In this document: positions 16,576 through 24,260 of the stretch, in pieces
Position numbering within the stretch: position 1 is the first letter of the stretch
Layout of the letters: the number at the start of each line of letters is the position of its first letter
DNA from: Streptomyces sp. HmicA12
GTDB taxonomy: Bacteria > Actinomycetota > Actinomycetes > Streptomycetales > Streptomycetaceae
Length of the DNA: 64,000 bases
Reading direction: 5' to 3'
Assembly (NCBI RefSeq): GCF_000373565.1
Contig: NZ_KB891818.1
Span: forward strand, 1-64,000
Made by a program: the position numbers and the translations under genes
The notes under the pieces: model-generated
Databases searched by the model: none
What the model was told of the DNA's origin: nothing
The model's input: the letters and a program-made list of their open reading frames with translations, nothing else

Positions 16576-17690
16576 CGGTTCAGCCAGGGCAGCTCGGCGG
16601 CCGAGTAGCGGTACGAGCGGAACACGGCGTTCGGCTCGGACGGGAAGAGCCGGCGGACCTCTTCCTCGGAGTAGCCGCCGAAGAACGGGACGATGTACTC
16701 CCAGCACAGATAGCCGTCCGCGGTGACCTCGAAGAGGCGGCCCGCGGGGGAGTCGGTGACCAGGGTGTTGCCGTTCGGCAGGCGCTGGGCGCTGCCCATG
16801 AACGGCGCGAAGAACGACTCGCGGGCCGGGTCGTGGTACTCCCAGACGATCTTGCCGCTGGACCGCTCGATCTCGATGACGCGGCTGAACGGCACGTCCC
16901 AGTGCGGCCGGAAGACGCCGTTGTCGAAGACGAGGACGTTGCCGTTCTCCAGCTCGGTCGGGCAGTGCTGCTGCGAGACGACGCCCGGCTCCGAGCGCCA
17001 GACGATGTCACCCGTGGCGCGGTCGATGACGACCACGGCGGAGACCGAGCGGAAGCTCGCGAGGACGGTGCCGTCGGCGAGCGGCAGCACGCTGTTGATC
17101 AGCGGGTAGTGCTCGCGGGCGTAGTCCGGGTGGAGCGGGAAGCCCTCGCGGTCGAGGTGCTCGGAGACCTTCCACTCCCAGGTGCGGTTCCCCTCGGCGT
17201 CGACCTCGACGATCGTGTCGGCCCACACGGTGGTGCCGCCGGCCTCGGAGCCGGGCACGCCGCCGCGCACCGCGGCGGCGGCGTCACCGGTCAGCGGCTC
17301 CAGGGCCGTGTAGAGGATCCGGCCGTCGCCGTAGTGGTGCGCGTCGTGGTGCTGGAGCGGGTCGCGGTACTCGCGGACGACGGTGCCGTCGGGGGTGATC
17401 TCCTGCATCAGGCCGCCGCGGTACTTGTGCCACATGGGGAAGAGCGCGGGCTCGTCCGGGAGTACGCCGTTGTAGGCGAGGTTCCCGTTCGGGAGGATCC
17501 GGGCGTGCCGTCCGGGCCGGTTCGGCAGGTTCCACCGGTGCACGACCTCGCCGTGCAGGTCGATGAGGTACACCTCGCCGGTGCCGGTCAGCGGCGCGAA
17601 GAGCGTGTAGCCGCCGTACGCGGCGTCCTCGTCCAGGGCGATCAGGCCGGTGCCGCGGCGGCGGCGCTGGTTCTGGTCCACACGAGCCAT
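16572..17690 (-). CDS. Arylsulfotransferase-family beta-propeller protein (372 aa)
   Basis: Matches the ASST/arylsulfotransferase superfamily, a six-bladed propeller. Repeated blade motifs are seen: GEVYLIDLHGEVVHRWNLP, RILPNGNLAYNG, GTVVREYRDPLQHHDAHHY, NRTWEWKVSEHL, HCPTELENGNVLVFDNG, KIVWEYHDP and SAQRLPNGNTLVTDS. The His-rich HHDAHH segment and conserved His/Arg residues fit the PAPS-independent enzyme type. There is no signal peptide, unlike the periplasmic enterobacterial ASST, so the protein is cytoplasmic and could act on another small molecule. It is first gene of an operon with the NCS2 permease and divergent from an XRE-cupin regulator. GGGAGG precedes the ATG. Confidence 0.8.
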   Translation of the reverse strand: MARVDQNQRRRRGTGLIALDEDAAYGGYTLFAPLTGTGEVYLIDLHGEVVHRWNLPNRPGRHARILPNGNLAYNGVLPDEPALFPMWHKYRGGLMQEITPDGTVVREYRDPLQHHDAHHYGDGRILYTALEPLTGDAAAAVRGGVPGSEAGGTTVWADTIVEVDAEGNRTWEWKVSEHLDREGFPLHPDYAREHYPLINSVLPLADGTVLASFRSVSAVVVIDRATGDIVWRSEPGVVSQQHCPTELENGNVLVFDNGVFRPHWDVPFSRVIEIERSSGKIVWEYHDPARESFFAPFMGSAQRLPNGNTLVTDSPAGRLFEVTADGYLCWEYIVPFFGGYSEEEVRRLFPSEPNAVFRSYRYSAAELPWLNR

Positions 17691-17707
17691 GGGGGCCTCC
17701 CGAGTGC

Positions 17708-17743
17708 GGTTAACTTTTTTAAGTGACAGTGAAGGAGTTAACC
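17708..17743. promoter_or_regulatory. Inverted repeat in the divergent promoter region
   Basis: GGTTAAC (17708-17714) and GTTAACC (17737-17743) form an inverted repeat. They flank an A/T-rich tract containing CTTTTTTAAG, between the arylsulfotransferase operon and the XRE-cupin gene. It is the only A/T-rich spot in the area and the likely operator or promoter core for both directions. Confidence 0.5.
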
Positions 17744-17796
17744 ACGGCGGTAGGGTGCTCGGGAACCAGGACCGGACGAGAGGGCGTTACAAGTTC

Positions 17797-18372
17797 ATGA
17801 ACGACGGCAAGGGAAGCGGCGGCGACGAAGCCCCGCGCGTGGGGCCCGGCATCCGGCGCAGGCGGCGCTCCCTGGAGCTGACGCTCGCCGAGGTGGCGCG
17901 CCGGGCCGCCGTCTCGGTCCCGTTCCTCAGCCAGGTGGAGAACGGGCGCTCGCGCCCGAGCATGGCCTCCCTCCAGCGCATCGCCGACGCCCTGGAGACC
18001 ACGGCCGTGGAACTGCTCGCCTCGGCGGAGGCGCCGCGGCCCGTCGACGTCGTACGGGCCGACGCCCGCTCCGCGACGGAGGACGGCATGCGCCCCCTGG
18101 TCCGCGGCCACCAGCGGCTGCACGCCCTGGAGTTCACCGGCACCCACGACTGGGACCGCCAGTTCAAGCACCGGGGCGACGAGATCCTGTACGTCGCCGA
18201 CGGCTCGGCCGAGGTCGAGGTGGACGGCGCGCACTATGTCCTGGAGCGCGGCGACACGTTGTACTGCGCCGCCGAACTCCCGCACCGCTGGCGCCCGTTG
18301 GAGCCCGACACCCGCGTCCTGGTCGTCGGCATAGCGGACCACGTCCAGGTCATGGGCGACGGCGGCCGCTGA
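17797..18372 (+). CDS. XRE-family regulator with C-terminal cupin domain (191 aa)
   Basis: Residues about 18-75 form an XRE HTH (RRRRSLELTLAEVARRAAVS, then VPFLSQVENGRSRPSMASLQRIADAL). The C-terminal cupin runs from about 118 to 185, with metal-ligand-like positions in HRGDEILYVADGSAEVEV and GDTLYCAAELPHRW. This architecture is common in regulators that sense a small molecule and control a divergent catabolic operon. Here the divergent operon encodes the arylsulfotransferase and nucleobase permease, separated by the GGTTAAC inverted repeat. The start is ATG 17797; an open frame further upstream lies within the neighbouring gene and promoter. Confidence 0.87.
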   Translation: MNDGKGSGGDEAPRVGPGIRRRRRSLELTLAEVARRAAVSVPFLSQVENGRSRPSMASLQRIADALETTAVELLASAEAPRPVDVVRADARSATEDGMRPLVRGHQRLHALEFTGTHDWDRQFKHRGDEILYVADGSAEVEVDGAHYVLERGDTLYCAAELPHRWRPLEPDTRVLVVGIADHVQVMGDGGR

Positions 18373-18402
18373 TCCCCGGGCGCCAGAGGTCCGGGAGTCG
18401 GG

Positions 18403-19479
18403 TCACTCGTACTCGGTGCCTCCCTTGCGGGTCAGGTACGCCGGGCTGACCGCCTTCGCGACGGCCCGCCCGCCGGTGACCGGGCTGTACCGCTCGGCGG
18501 CGGCCCGGATCACGACGCCCTCCCGCAGATGCAGTCCGCGGCCCGACACGGTCTCCCGCCCGGAGGCCAGCTCCAGGACGCGAGCGGTGTCGTACGGGCC
18601 GGTGAACAGCACGGGCACGAACGGCAGTTCACCGTCGAGCAGCCCGGCGGCCTCGGCCGCGTCCAGCCAGCGCACTGCCCCGCCGATCTCCACCGACACG
18701 TCGAAGGCCGCGTACCCGAGCGTCCGGCCGCGGCCGTCCGCGCCGTACGCCAGGTCCTGCACCCCGGCCCCGTACACCTCGCCGAAGATCCCGACGCGGG
18801 CCGCGCCGAGCCGCTCGGCGAGCCGGGCCGCGACCTCCGGGACGCCGTGCCCGCGCACCGCCCGCCAGTACAGATTCCGTGGATCCTCCTTCAGGGCGAG
18901 GGACTTGGCGCCGAACCCCTTCGAGGACACGTACACCCGCTCCTCGGCGGCCACATAGGTGACCAGGCACGCGGAACCGTGCAGCTTCTCGGTCACGGCC
19001 ACGGGCTCACCGGGCGCGAACACGTCGGGGAAGCGCTGGATGTTCTCGATGTCGACCCAGGGCAGCAGGTCCGGCGCGGCCTCGACGTCCCCGTTCATGG
19101 TCGGCGGGATCGGCGGCACCCATTTGGTGATGCCCAGCGCCTGCGCGAAGTCCGTCCCGTCGGCGGCGGCCACGGAGAGGTCGACCGCGGCCAGCGCCCC
19201 GGGCCGGCACACGATCCCCTGCGACAGCTCCCCGCGCAGCCGCACCGCCTTCACCCGGTCGGCGTTGCCGCCCGCGAGCCGCCCGGTCAGACCCAACTCC
19301 TCGATCAGCGCGGCCGGGAGGACCGACTGCTCCGGGATGTACACGGCGGTGTCCCCGGTGCGGTAGGCGCCCTTGGCGACGACGGCCCGGTACAGGCCGA
19401 CCTGCGCGAGCTCCAGGGCGTCGGCGTTCGGGTGCGGGTGGATGGTCAGGGTCTCGGCGGTGACGCGCAGTGTCGACAT
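18403..19479 (-). CDS. ATP-dependent RNA ligase, DRB0094 family (358 aa)
   Basis: Covalent nucleotidyltransferase that seals 5'-phosphate/3'-hydroxyl RNA ends. An N-terminal OB-like module (about 1-110; HPHPNADALELAQVGLYRAVVAKG) precedes the adenylyltransferase core. Motif I is TEKLHGSA with the AMP-accepting Lys165; IFGEVYGAG looks like motif IIIa, GVVIRA like motif IV, and KAVSPAYLTRKGG like motif V. An N-terminal module plus this KLHG motif is the hallmark of the Deinococcus radiodurans RNA ligase clade. ATG 19479 is preceded by GGAGGAGAG; the open frame upstream is not needed. It stands alone with no repair partner, so its role, probably RNA repair, is inferred. Confidence 0.87.
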   Translation of the reverse strand: MSTLRVTAETLTIHPHPNADALELAQVGLYRAVVAKGAYRTGDTAVYIPEQSVLPAALIEELGLTGRLAGGNADRVKAVRLRGELSQGIVCRPGALAAVDLSVAAADGTDFAQALGITKWVPPIPPTMNGDVEAAPDLLPWVDIENIQRFPDVFAPGEPVAVTEKLHGSACLVTYVAAEERVYVSSKGFGAKSLALKEDPRNLYWRAVRGHGVPEVAARLAERLGAARVGIFGEVYGAGVQDLAYGADGRGRTLGYAAFDVSVEIGGAVRWLDAAEAAGLLDGELPFVPVLFTGPYDTARVLELASGRETVSGRGLHLREGVVIRAAAERYSPVTGGRAVAKAVSPAYLTRKGGTEYE

Positions 19480-19594
19480 GGCGGCGGACTCTCCTCCGTG
19501 CTCTCCGGTGCCCGGTGGGCACTCGTCGCCGCCCACTGTCCGGACGAGAAACGGCTGGAACGAGCCGATTTACGGCTGCTACCGTCGCCCGGCC

Positions 19595-20377
19595 ATGACA
19601 ACTCCCCGGCCTCTCGGCCCCCGCCTGACCGCCGCCCTCGCCCGCGTCCGCGAGGTGTTCGGCGGCGCCACCGTGCCCGCCGACGAGACCGGCTGCCTGT
19701 ACTGCTACGGCGAGTCGGACATCGCGCTGCTGCACGTACCGGACGCGCCCCTGCCCGAGGACCTGCTGTGGAGCCTCTTCCACAAGGTCCCCGACCACTT
19801 CACCGACCACCCGGCCGTGATCCGCCGCCTGCTGCCCCAGTTCACGCAGCACCTCGCCTACGGGGGCGACGGCGGGTCCATAGGCTACGCGTCCTGCGGC
19901 CTGGGCCGCACCTACTGGCCGGAGACCTGGCCCCGCCGACAGGCCGACGCCGTACGCGAGTTCATCGACGCCTGGTGGGACGACCTGCTGAGCGCGGGGC
20001 CCGCCGCGCCGTACGGCATCGACGACGCCTTCTCCTACGCCGCCTGCATGGGCGGCACCATCACGCCGCTCCTGGAGCGCTGGGCCAGGGACCCGCTGGG
20101 CGGACCCGCCGATGCCGCGCTCGCGTCCGCCTGCGCGGCCTGGGACTTCGACCTGCTGGAGGACGACTACGGCCAGAGCGTCTTCTTCTGGTGGCAGTGG
20201 TTCGACCGGCCCGAGCCGGTCGCCGAGTTCCAGGCGTGGCTCGTCGAGCACGCCCCGGACCGGCTGCGCGCCGTCGGCGCCGACCCGGGCCTCGTCGCCC
20301 GGATCGGGCTGCTCGCGCTGCCCTACGACGAGCGCTGGGCCGACACGTACTGGGAGAACGCGGCCGCCACCAACTGA
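19595..20377 (+). CDS. Hypothetical protein (260 aa), soluble, Trp/acid-rich
   Basis: Not recognised as a named family. The protein is acidic and soluble, with no signal peptide or membrane segment. It looks helical, with Trp-rich segments WPETWPRRQADAVREFIDAWWDDLL and VFFWWQWFDRPEPVAEFQAWL, and CLYCYGESD near the N-terminus. A SUKH/Imm-like or DUF of similar size is possible but I cannot assign it. The start is ATG 19595; no strong ribosome site is visible and the gene could be leaderless. Its last 55 bases overlap the BKACE gene on the other strand. GC and codon use match the neighbours. Confidence 0.7.
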   Translation: MTTPRPLGPRLTAALARVREVFGGATVPADETGCLYCYGESDIALLHVPDAPLPEDLLWSLFHKVPDHFTDHPAVIRRLLPQFTQHLAYGGDGGSIGYASCGLGRTYWPETWPRRQADAVREFIDAWWDDLLSAGPAAPYGIDDAFSYAACMGGTITPLLERWARDPLGGPADAALASACAAWDFDLLEDDYGQSVFFWWQWFDRPEPVAEFQAWLVEHAPDRLRAVGADPGLVARIGLLALPYDERWADTYWENAAATN

Positions 20378-21057
20378 CCGTTCCCACCCGCCCGTTCACC
20401 GCCCGGAAGCAGCAGGGTGTCCTCAAGGCCGATCCGGGTCGCGAGGCCCAGCCGTGCGGCCAGCCGCAGCGCCGGCCAGCTGCCGCCCTCCTCGCCGTGC
20501 AGCAGCACAGGTCTGCCCCGCGCGTCGCCGATCGATCTCAGCAACGTACGGGCGGACGCCTCGGCCGTGTCCGGATCCGGGTCCGTGACCTCGGCCAGGA
20601 CCCGCAGCACCTTCCCCGCGAGCGGCGACGCGGCGAACCGCTCCGCGCCGTCCGTGCCCGACCACAGCCCCGCCTCCACGCCCACCCCGCGATCGAGGAG
20701 TGCCGCGGCCACCTCCTCCGCGCCCTCCTCGTGCCAGTTCACCGACGCGTGGTCCGGCAGCGCCGTCCAGGAACGGATCCGCGCCACCCGCGCCACCGGG
20801 TCCGGCTCCGCCCACGCGCCCGTCGTCACCCCGACCGGAACCGCCACCCGCGCCCGGATCGCGTCCAGCGTCGCCGCAACCGAACGTGGCGACAACGTGT
20901 CTTGCCCACAAGGGGACTTGGGGTGAACATGCACATCCGACGCCCCGGCGGCGACCGCCGCCTCCGCGGCCTCGGCCAGCGCGCCCGGCGACAGCGGGAC
21001 CACCGCCCCGTCCTCCGCGCCCCGAGCGCCGTTCGGGCAAACCTGTACGAACACCAT
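20323..21057 (-). CDS. BKACE-family beta-keto acid cleavage enzyme (DUF849), 244 aa
   Basis: Member of the 3-keto-5-aminohexanoate cleavage enzyme superfamily. These zinc TIM-barrel proteins cleave a beta-keto acid with acetyl-CoA to give acetoacetate and a new acyl-CoA. The zinc ligands His43 and His45 are in DVHVHPKSPCGQDTLSP. Other barrel motifs are VPVGVTTGAW, HASVNWHEEGAEEVA and ATRIGLEDTLLLPGG. It is somewhat shorter than the usual 270-310 residues. The start is placed at ATG 21057, with no strong ribosome site. It overlaps the convergent upstream hypothetical gene by 55 bases. There are no lysine-fermentation or carnitine genes nearby, so the substrate is open. Confidence 0.85.
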   Translation of the reverse strand: MVFVQVCPNGARGAEDGAVVPLSPGALAEAAEAAVAAGASDVHVHPKSPCGQDTLSPRSVAATLDAIRARVAVPVGVTTGAWAEPDPVARVARIRSWTALPDHASVNWHEEGAEEVAAALLDRGVGVEAGLWSGTDGAERFAASPLAGKVLRVLAEVTDPDPDTAEASARTLLRSIGDARGRPVLLHGEEGGSWPALRLAARLGLATRIGLEDTLLLPGGERAGGNGQLVAAAFSQYVSAQRSS

Positions 21058-21103
21058 GCGAGCGATGGTGCCATCGAGCACTGACAACGGGGAGTTCAAA
21101 GGC

Positions 21104-21616
21104 ATGACAGTCGCGATCAGTTCACTGAAGTACGAGGCCGCCCGCTCGGGCGCGCAGAAGATCACGTACGACGGCGACGGCTACCACCTCGTGCGGTTCC
21201 CGTACGAGAAGGGCGAGGAGTCGTACGACCCGTGGAACATGCACGACCCGGCCGGCGGCGGAGGCACCTCGAAGTACCCGGACGCCCGCTCCGGCCTGAT
21301 CTGGCCGAGCCACGACGGCTGGGCCACCCTGTCCGCGCTCGTCTTCTGGGCGGCGGACGAGAGGGCCACCGAGTACCGCGCCCGCTTCGTGCGCGACCCG
21401 CTGAACCTCTCCACCCGCTACGACTCGACCGCCACCACCGACATCTCGGCCACCGGCGGCGGCCAGTACCGCTCCTACACCTGGCAGATGTTCGTGCACC
21501 CGGGCACCCCGGTCGGCCTGAAGGTCTCGGCCCGCCGGGGGGACACGCCCCTCGCGGTGCCGATCACGCTGGCCGAGTTCAAGCTGGCGATCCAGACGGA
21601 CGTCATCACGCCGTAG
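21104..21616 (+). CDS. Hypothetical protein (170 aa)
   Basis: I do not recognise a family. The protein is soluble and strand-rich, with many Tyr and Trp (YDGDGYHLVRFPYEKGEESY, SGLIWPSHDGWATLSALVFW) and a Ser/Thr-rich middle (STRYDSTATTDISATGGGQY). Lack of a signal peptide argues for the cytoplasm. ATG 21104 has a GGGGAG ribosome site 10 bases upstream. It is divergent from the BKACE gene and followed by the repeat-containing promoter of the HTH operon. Confidence 0.7.
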   Translation: MTVAISSLKYEAARSGAQKITYDGDGYHLVRFPYEKGEESYDPWNMHDPAGGGGTSKYPDARSGLIWPSHDGWATLSALVFWAADERATEYRARFVRDPLNLSTRYDSTATTDISATGGGQYRSYTWQMFVHPGTPVGLKVSARRGDTPLAVPITLAEFKLAIQTDVITP

Positions 21617-21620
21617 AACC

Positions 21621-21672
21621 ACCTCACCTACCTCAACTACCTCAAAATTCCCTCATGCCTCCGCGGTGAGGT
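21621..21672. promoter_or_regulatory. ACCTCA direct-repeat array upstream of the HTH operon
   Basis: ACCTCA occurs at 21621-21626, 21630-21635 and 21639-21644, exactly 9 bp apart. A one-mismatch copy (CCCTCA) is at 21650-21655 and an inverted copy (TGAGGT) at 21667-21672. The array ends 11 bases before the GTG of a MerR-like single-HTH protein. Head-to-tail repeats of this period are what small MerR/BldC-type HTH proteins bind cooperatively, so autoregulation is likely (inference). Confidence 0.6.
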
Positions 21673-21683
21673 AATTTCGGGGA

Positions 21684-22109
21684 GTGCAGCGACAGTATTA
21701 CTCCCTCGATCAGGTCGCGGAGCTCCTCGGTCTCCACGTCCGGACCGTGCGCGGCTACGTCCGCGACGGGCGGCTGAAAGCCACCCAGGTCGGCCGCCGG
21801 TACCGCGTCACCCGTGAGGACCTCGAAGCCTTCACCGGCGCTCCGGCGGCGCCCGCGCGCCCGGCCGGAGCGCCGCACGCCGAGGCCTCCGTCATCGTCC
21901 AGGTCGACGGGGTCGGCCCGCAGCAGGCGATGCGCCTGTCCAACACCGTCGTCGCGAGCGCCAACAGCCGCAGGGACGGCGGGCGGCTGCGCGTCGAGAC
22001 CGTGTACGACGATGAGCGCGCCGCCCTGAAGCTCGTCGTCCTCGGTGGCCTCGCCGACGCCGCCGAACTGCTGAAGATCGTCGACACGCTGGTGGAGGAC
22101 TCGCGATGA
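21684..22109 (+). CDS. MerR/excisionase-type HTH DNA-binding protein (141 aa)
   Basis: The N-terminal 50 residues are a MerR/BldC/Xis-like HTH (YYSLDQVAELLGLHVRTVRG, then YVRDGRLKATQVGRRYRVTREDL). A Pro/Ala linker follows, then an alpha-beta domain (ASVIVQVDGVGPQQAMRLSN, ETVYDDERAALKLVVLGG) that probably senses or dimerises. It starts with GTG 21684. It is first of a tight three-gene operon: the next start (ATG 22106) overlaps its stop as ATGA. The ACCTCA repeat array lies just upstream and is its likely operator. Confidence 0.83.
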   Translation: MQRQYYSLDQVAELLGLHVRTVRGYVRDGRLKATQVGRRYRVTREDLEAFTGAPAAPARPAGAPHAEASVIVQVDGVGPQQAMRLSNTVVASANSRRDGGRLRVETVYDDERAALKLVVLGGLADAAELLKIVDTLVEDSR

Positions 22110-22507
22110 CAGAACAGGCTTTCACCGTCCGGGAGTTGGCGGGCGTCCCCGTCCTCGTCTGTGGTCCCGACGGGCCGCCGCTCGGCGACGAGCGCGCCGC
22201 CCTCGACCTGATCGGCGACGCCGGATACCGGGGAGCGCGGTGGGTCGCGGTCCCCGTCGAGCGGTGCGGTGACGACTTCTTCCGGCTGCGCACGCGCGTG
22301 GCGGGCGACATCGTGCAGAAGTTCGCCAACTACCGCATGGGGCTCGCGGTGTTGGGCGACGTATCCGGATACGTCGAGGCCAGCGCGGCGCTCGCCGACT
22401 TCGTGCGGGAGAGCAACCGCGGGCGGCAACTGTGGTTCCTGCCCGACGCCGACGCGCTCGAGGAACGCCTCGTAGAGTCGGACCGTGACAGCACACGACA
22501 CGCCTGA
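22106..22507 (+). CDS. DUF4180 domain protein (133 aa)
   Basis: The whole length matches DUF4180: ALDLIGDAGYRGARWVAVPV, ERCGDDFFRLRTRVAGDIVQ, KFANYRMGLAVLGDVSGYV, and the conserved FVRESNRGRQLWFLPD near the C-terminus. The domain has a compact alpha/beta fold; its biochemical role is not known to me. Cotranslation with the HTH regulator (ATGA overlap) suggests it is a partner or an effector of that regulator. The next gene starts 23 bases before its stop, so all three are coupled. Confidence 0.83.
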   Translation: MTEQAFTVRELAGVPVLVCGPDGPPLGDERAALDLIGDAGYRGARWVAVPVERCGDDFFRLRTRVAGDIVQKFANYRMGLAVLGDVSGYVEASAALADFVRESNRGRQLWFLPDADALEERLVESDRDSTRHA

Positions 22508-24212
22508 CCCGCACCTGCCCCCGCTCACCACCGCGCAGGCCGACCGCCTGCGCGACCTCGTCGCCGCCGATCTGCGCGCCCGCACCGGCGCCCACCCCGC
22601 CGTGGCCGGTGACACGGCGGAGTCCGAGGGACACCGCCACCCGCTCACGAATCTGGCGCAGCGCTGCCGGGTCGCGCCCGAGGAGGAGTGGCCCGCGACG
22701 GTCGAGGCGTTCTTCACGCACCTGGCCGAGGCGTCCCAAGGCGGGGAGAGCGCCGAGGAGTTGCTGGAGCGGACATGCCTGCGGCTCGTGGCGCCCGGCG
22801 CCGTGCCCGCCGACATGGCCGACGGGTTCGGATACCTGCGGGGTGTCGCCGACGGGCTGAACCTCGCCCTCGCCCTCGACGCCCCCACCTCCGTGCGCCT
22901 GCTCACCGACGCCGACGTGGAACGGGCCGGCGCCGACGCGCTCTGGGCCGCGGCCGAGCGCAACCTCGTACGGGAACCCGTGCGGTGCGAAGAGGTGCGG
23001 CTCGACGGACATCCCGTCCTGTACTCGGTGTACGGGGACTCGCCGTTCGTCTCCACGAAGGCGCTGATCCTGCCCGAACTGGTCGCCGAGGCCACCGGGA
23101 AGCGGATGCCCGAGGCGGGCGCGCTGGTCGTCGTGCCGACCCGGCACCTGCTCGCGTTCCACCCGATCGTCGACGGCAGCGCGGTCGACGCCGTCAACGA
23201 CCTCGCCACGTACGCCTTCAAGGCCCACGAGGACGGGCCGGGCTCGCTGTCACCGCGCGTCTACTGGTGGCACGAGGGGCGCCTCACCTCGCTCACCGTC
23301 ATCGACCACGAGACCCGCACCTTCACGCAGCGGCCGCCCGACGAACTCGTCGCGGTGCTGAGGGCGTTGCGGGGCCTCGACCGGGCCGGGCGGCTCGTCA
23401 CCTCGGCCCCGGCCGCGGAGATCGCCGAACTCACCGCCACCACCGCCGAGTCGATCGGAGCCGAGGACGGGCTGCCCGCCGCCTTCGCGTCCGCCGTCTC
23501 CCTCGCCCACGCGCACGCCGTCACCGACCCGCCCGCGAGCGAGCTGGACACCTGGGACGCCTGGGTGACGGCGCTGCACCTCGGCACGGCCCTGTTCGCC
23601 GAGACCGAGGAGGTCACGACGCGGCTGGGGGAGCGGCAGCTGACGGTGCCCGCCGCCGGGCCCGAGGCGCACGGCGACGCCCGCGCCTGGCTCGACGCGT
23701 TCTACCTCACCCTCATCACCCGTGAACGCGCACGCACGGACCGGCTGTGCCAGGTTCCGCTCGACGCGCTGCGCGGCGGGGAGACGCCCGTCGACGAGTA
23801 CGTCCTGCACTTCGTCGAGACGCTGCGGGCTTTCTGGCAGCACCGGCCCATCGACGACGTCGTGGGCAGCCTGTCCGCCGCGATGGACGCCTCGTACCCC
23901 GAGGTCGCCACGCTCGCGCCGAAGGACTTCCTCAACTCCGTCGACTATCAGCCGATCGCGCTCTTCCACCGGGTGCTCACCCAGGAGCACGACAAGTTCA
24001 CCGAAGCGCTCGCCGAAGCCCTGGCCCAGCACGGCGGTTACTGGGGCGACAGCGCGGCGCCGCGCGCCCGCGTGGCACTCGGACCGCTCGCCCTGGCCTG
24101 CCTCGCGTACGACATGGACTTCCCCGTCGGCACGGACCACCCGTACCTGCCGCGGCACCTGCTCGACCGCGCGCGGCTCGAAGAGATTCCGGGCTCGCTC
24201 GCCGACGCGTGA
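22485..24212 (+). CDS. Two-part protein: DUF1444-like N-terminus and Imm49-like C-terminus (575 aa)
   Basis: Residues about 140-280 resemble DUF1444 (AAERNLVREPVRCEEVRLDG, LILPELVAEATGKRMPEAGA, VVVPTRHLLAFHPI). Residues about 340-570 look like the Imm49 family of polymorphic-toxin immunity proteins (AWLDAFYLTLITRERARTDR, DEYVLHFVETLRAFWQHRP, IALFHRVLTQEHDKFTEAL, YLPRHLLDR). The family assignments are from memory of their motifs. Its length is about twice that of a stand-alone Imm49 protein. The start is GTG 22485, inside the DUF4180 gene. No toxin gene is next to it, so it may be an orphan immunity gene or have another job. A strong terminator follows at 24221. Confidence 0.72.
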   Translation: MTAHDTPDPHLPPLTTAQADRLRDLVAADLRARTGAHPAVAGDTAESEGHRHPLTNLAQRCRVAPEEEWPATVEAFFTHLAEASQGGESAEELLERTCLRLVAPGAVPADMADGFGYLRGVADGLNLALALDAPTSVRLLTDADVERAGADALWAAAERNLVREPVRCEEVRLDGHPVLYSVYGDSPFVSTKALILPELVAEATGKRMPEAGALVVVPTRHLLAFHPIVDGSAVDAVNDLATYAFKAHEDGPGSLSPRVYWWHEGRLTSLTVIDHETRTFTQRPPDELVAVLRALRGLDRAGRLVTSAPAAEIAELTATTAESIGAEDGLPAAFASAVSLAHAHAVTDPPASELDTWDAWVTALHLGTALFAETEEVTTRLGERQLTVPAAGPEAHGDARAWLDAFYLTLITRERARTDRLCQVPLDALRGGETPVDEYVLHFVETLRAFWQHRPIDDVVGSLSAAMDASYPEVATLAPKDFLNSVDYQPIALFHRVLTQEHDKFTEALAEALAQHGGYWGDSAAPRARVALGPLALACLAYDMDFPVGTDHPYLPRHLLDRARLEEIPGSLADA

Positions 24213-24220
24213 GAAGAATC

Positions 24221-24243
24221 GGGGGTGCGCGATCCGCACCCCC
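24221..24243. terminator. Bidirectional terminator
   Basis: GGGGGTGCG (24221-24229) pairs perfectly with CGCACCCCC (24235-24243) around a CGATC loop. It lies between two convergent genes ending at 24212 and 24261. Confidence 0.75.
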
Positions 24244-24260
24244 GTCGCGCTGTACGTCGG

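Noticed and set aside
18373..18402. CCCGG/CCGGG stem as a terminator
   Set aside because: Only 5 bp with a long loop; not better than chance at this GC.
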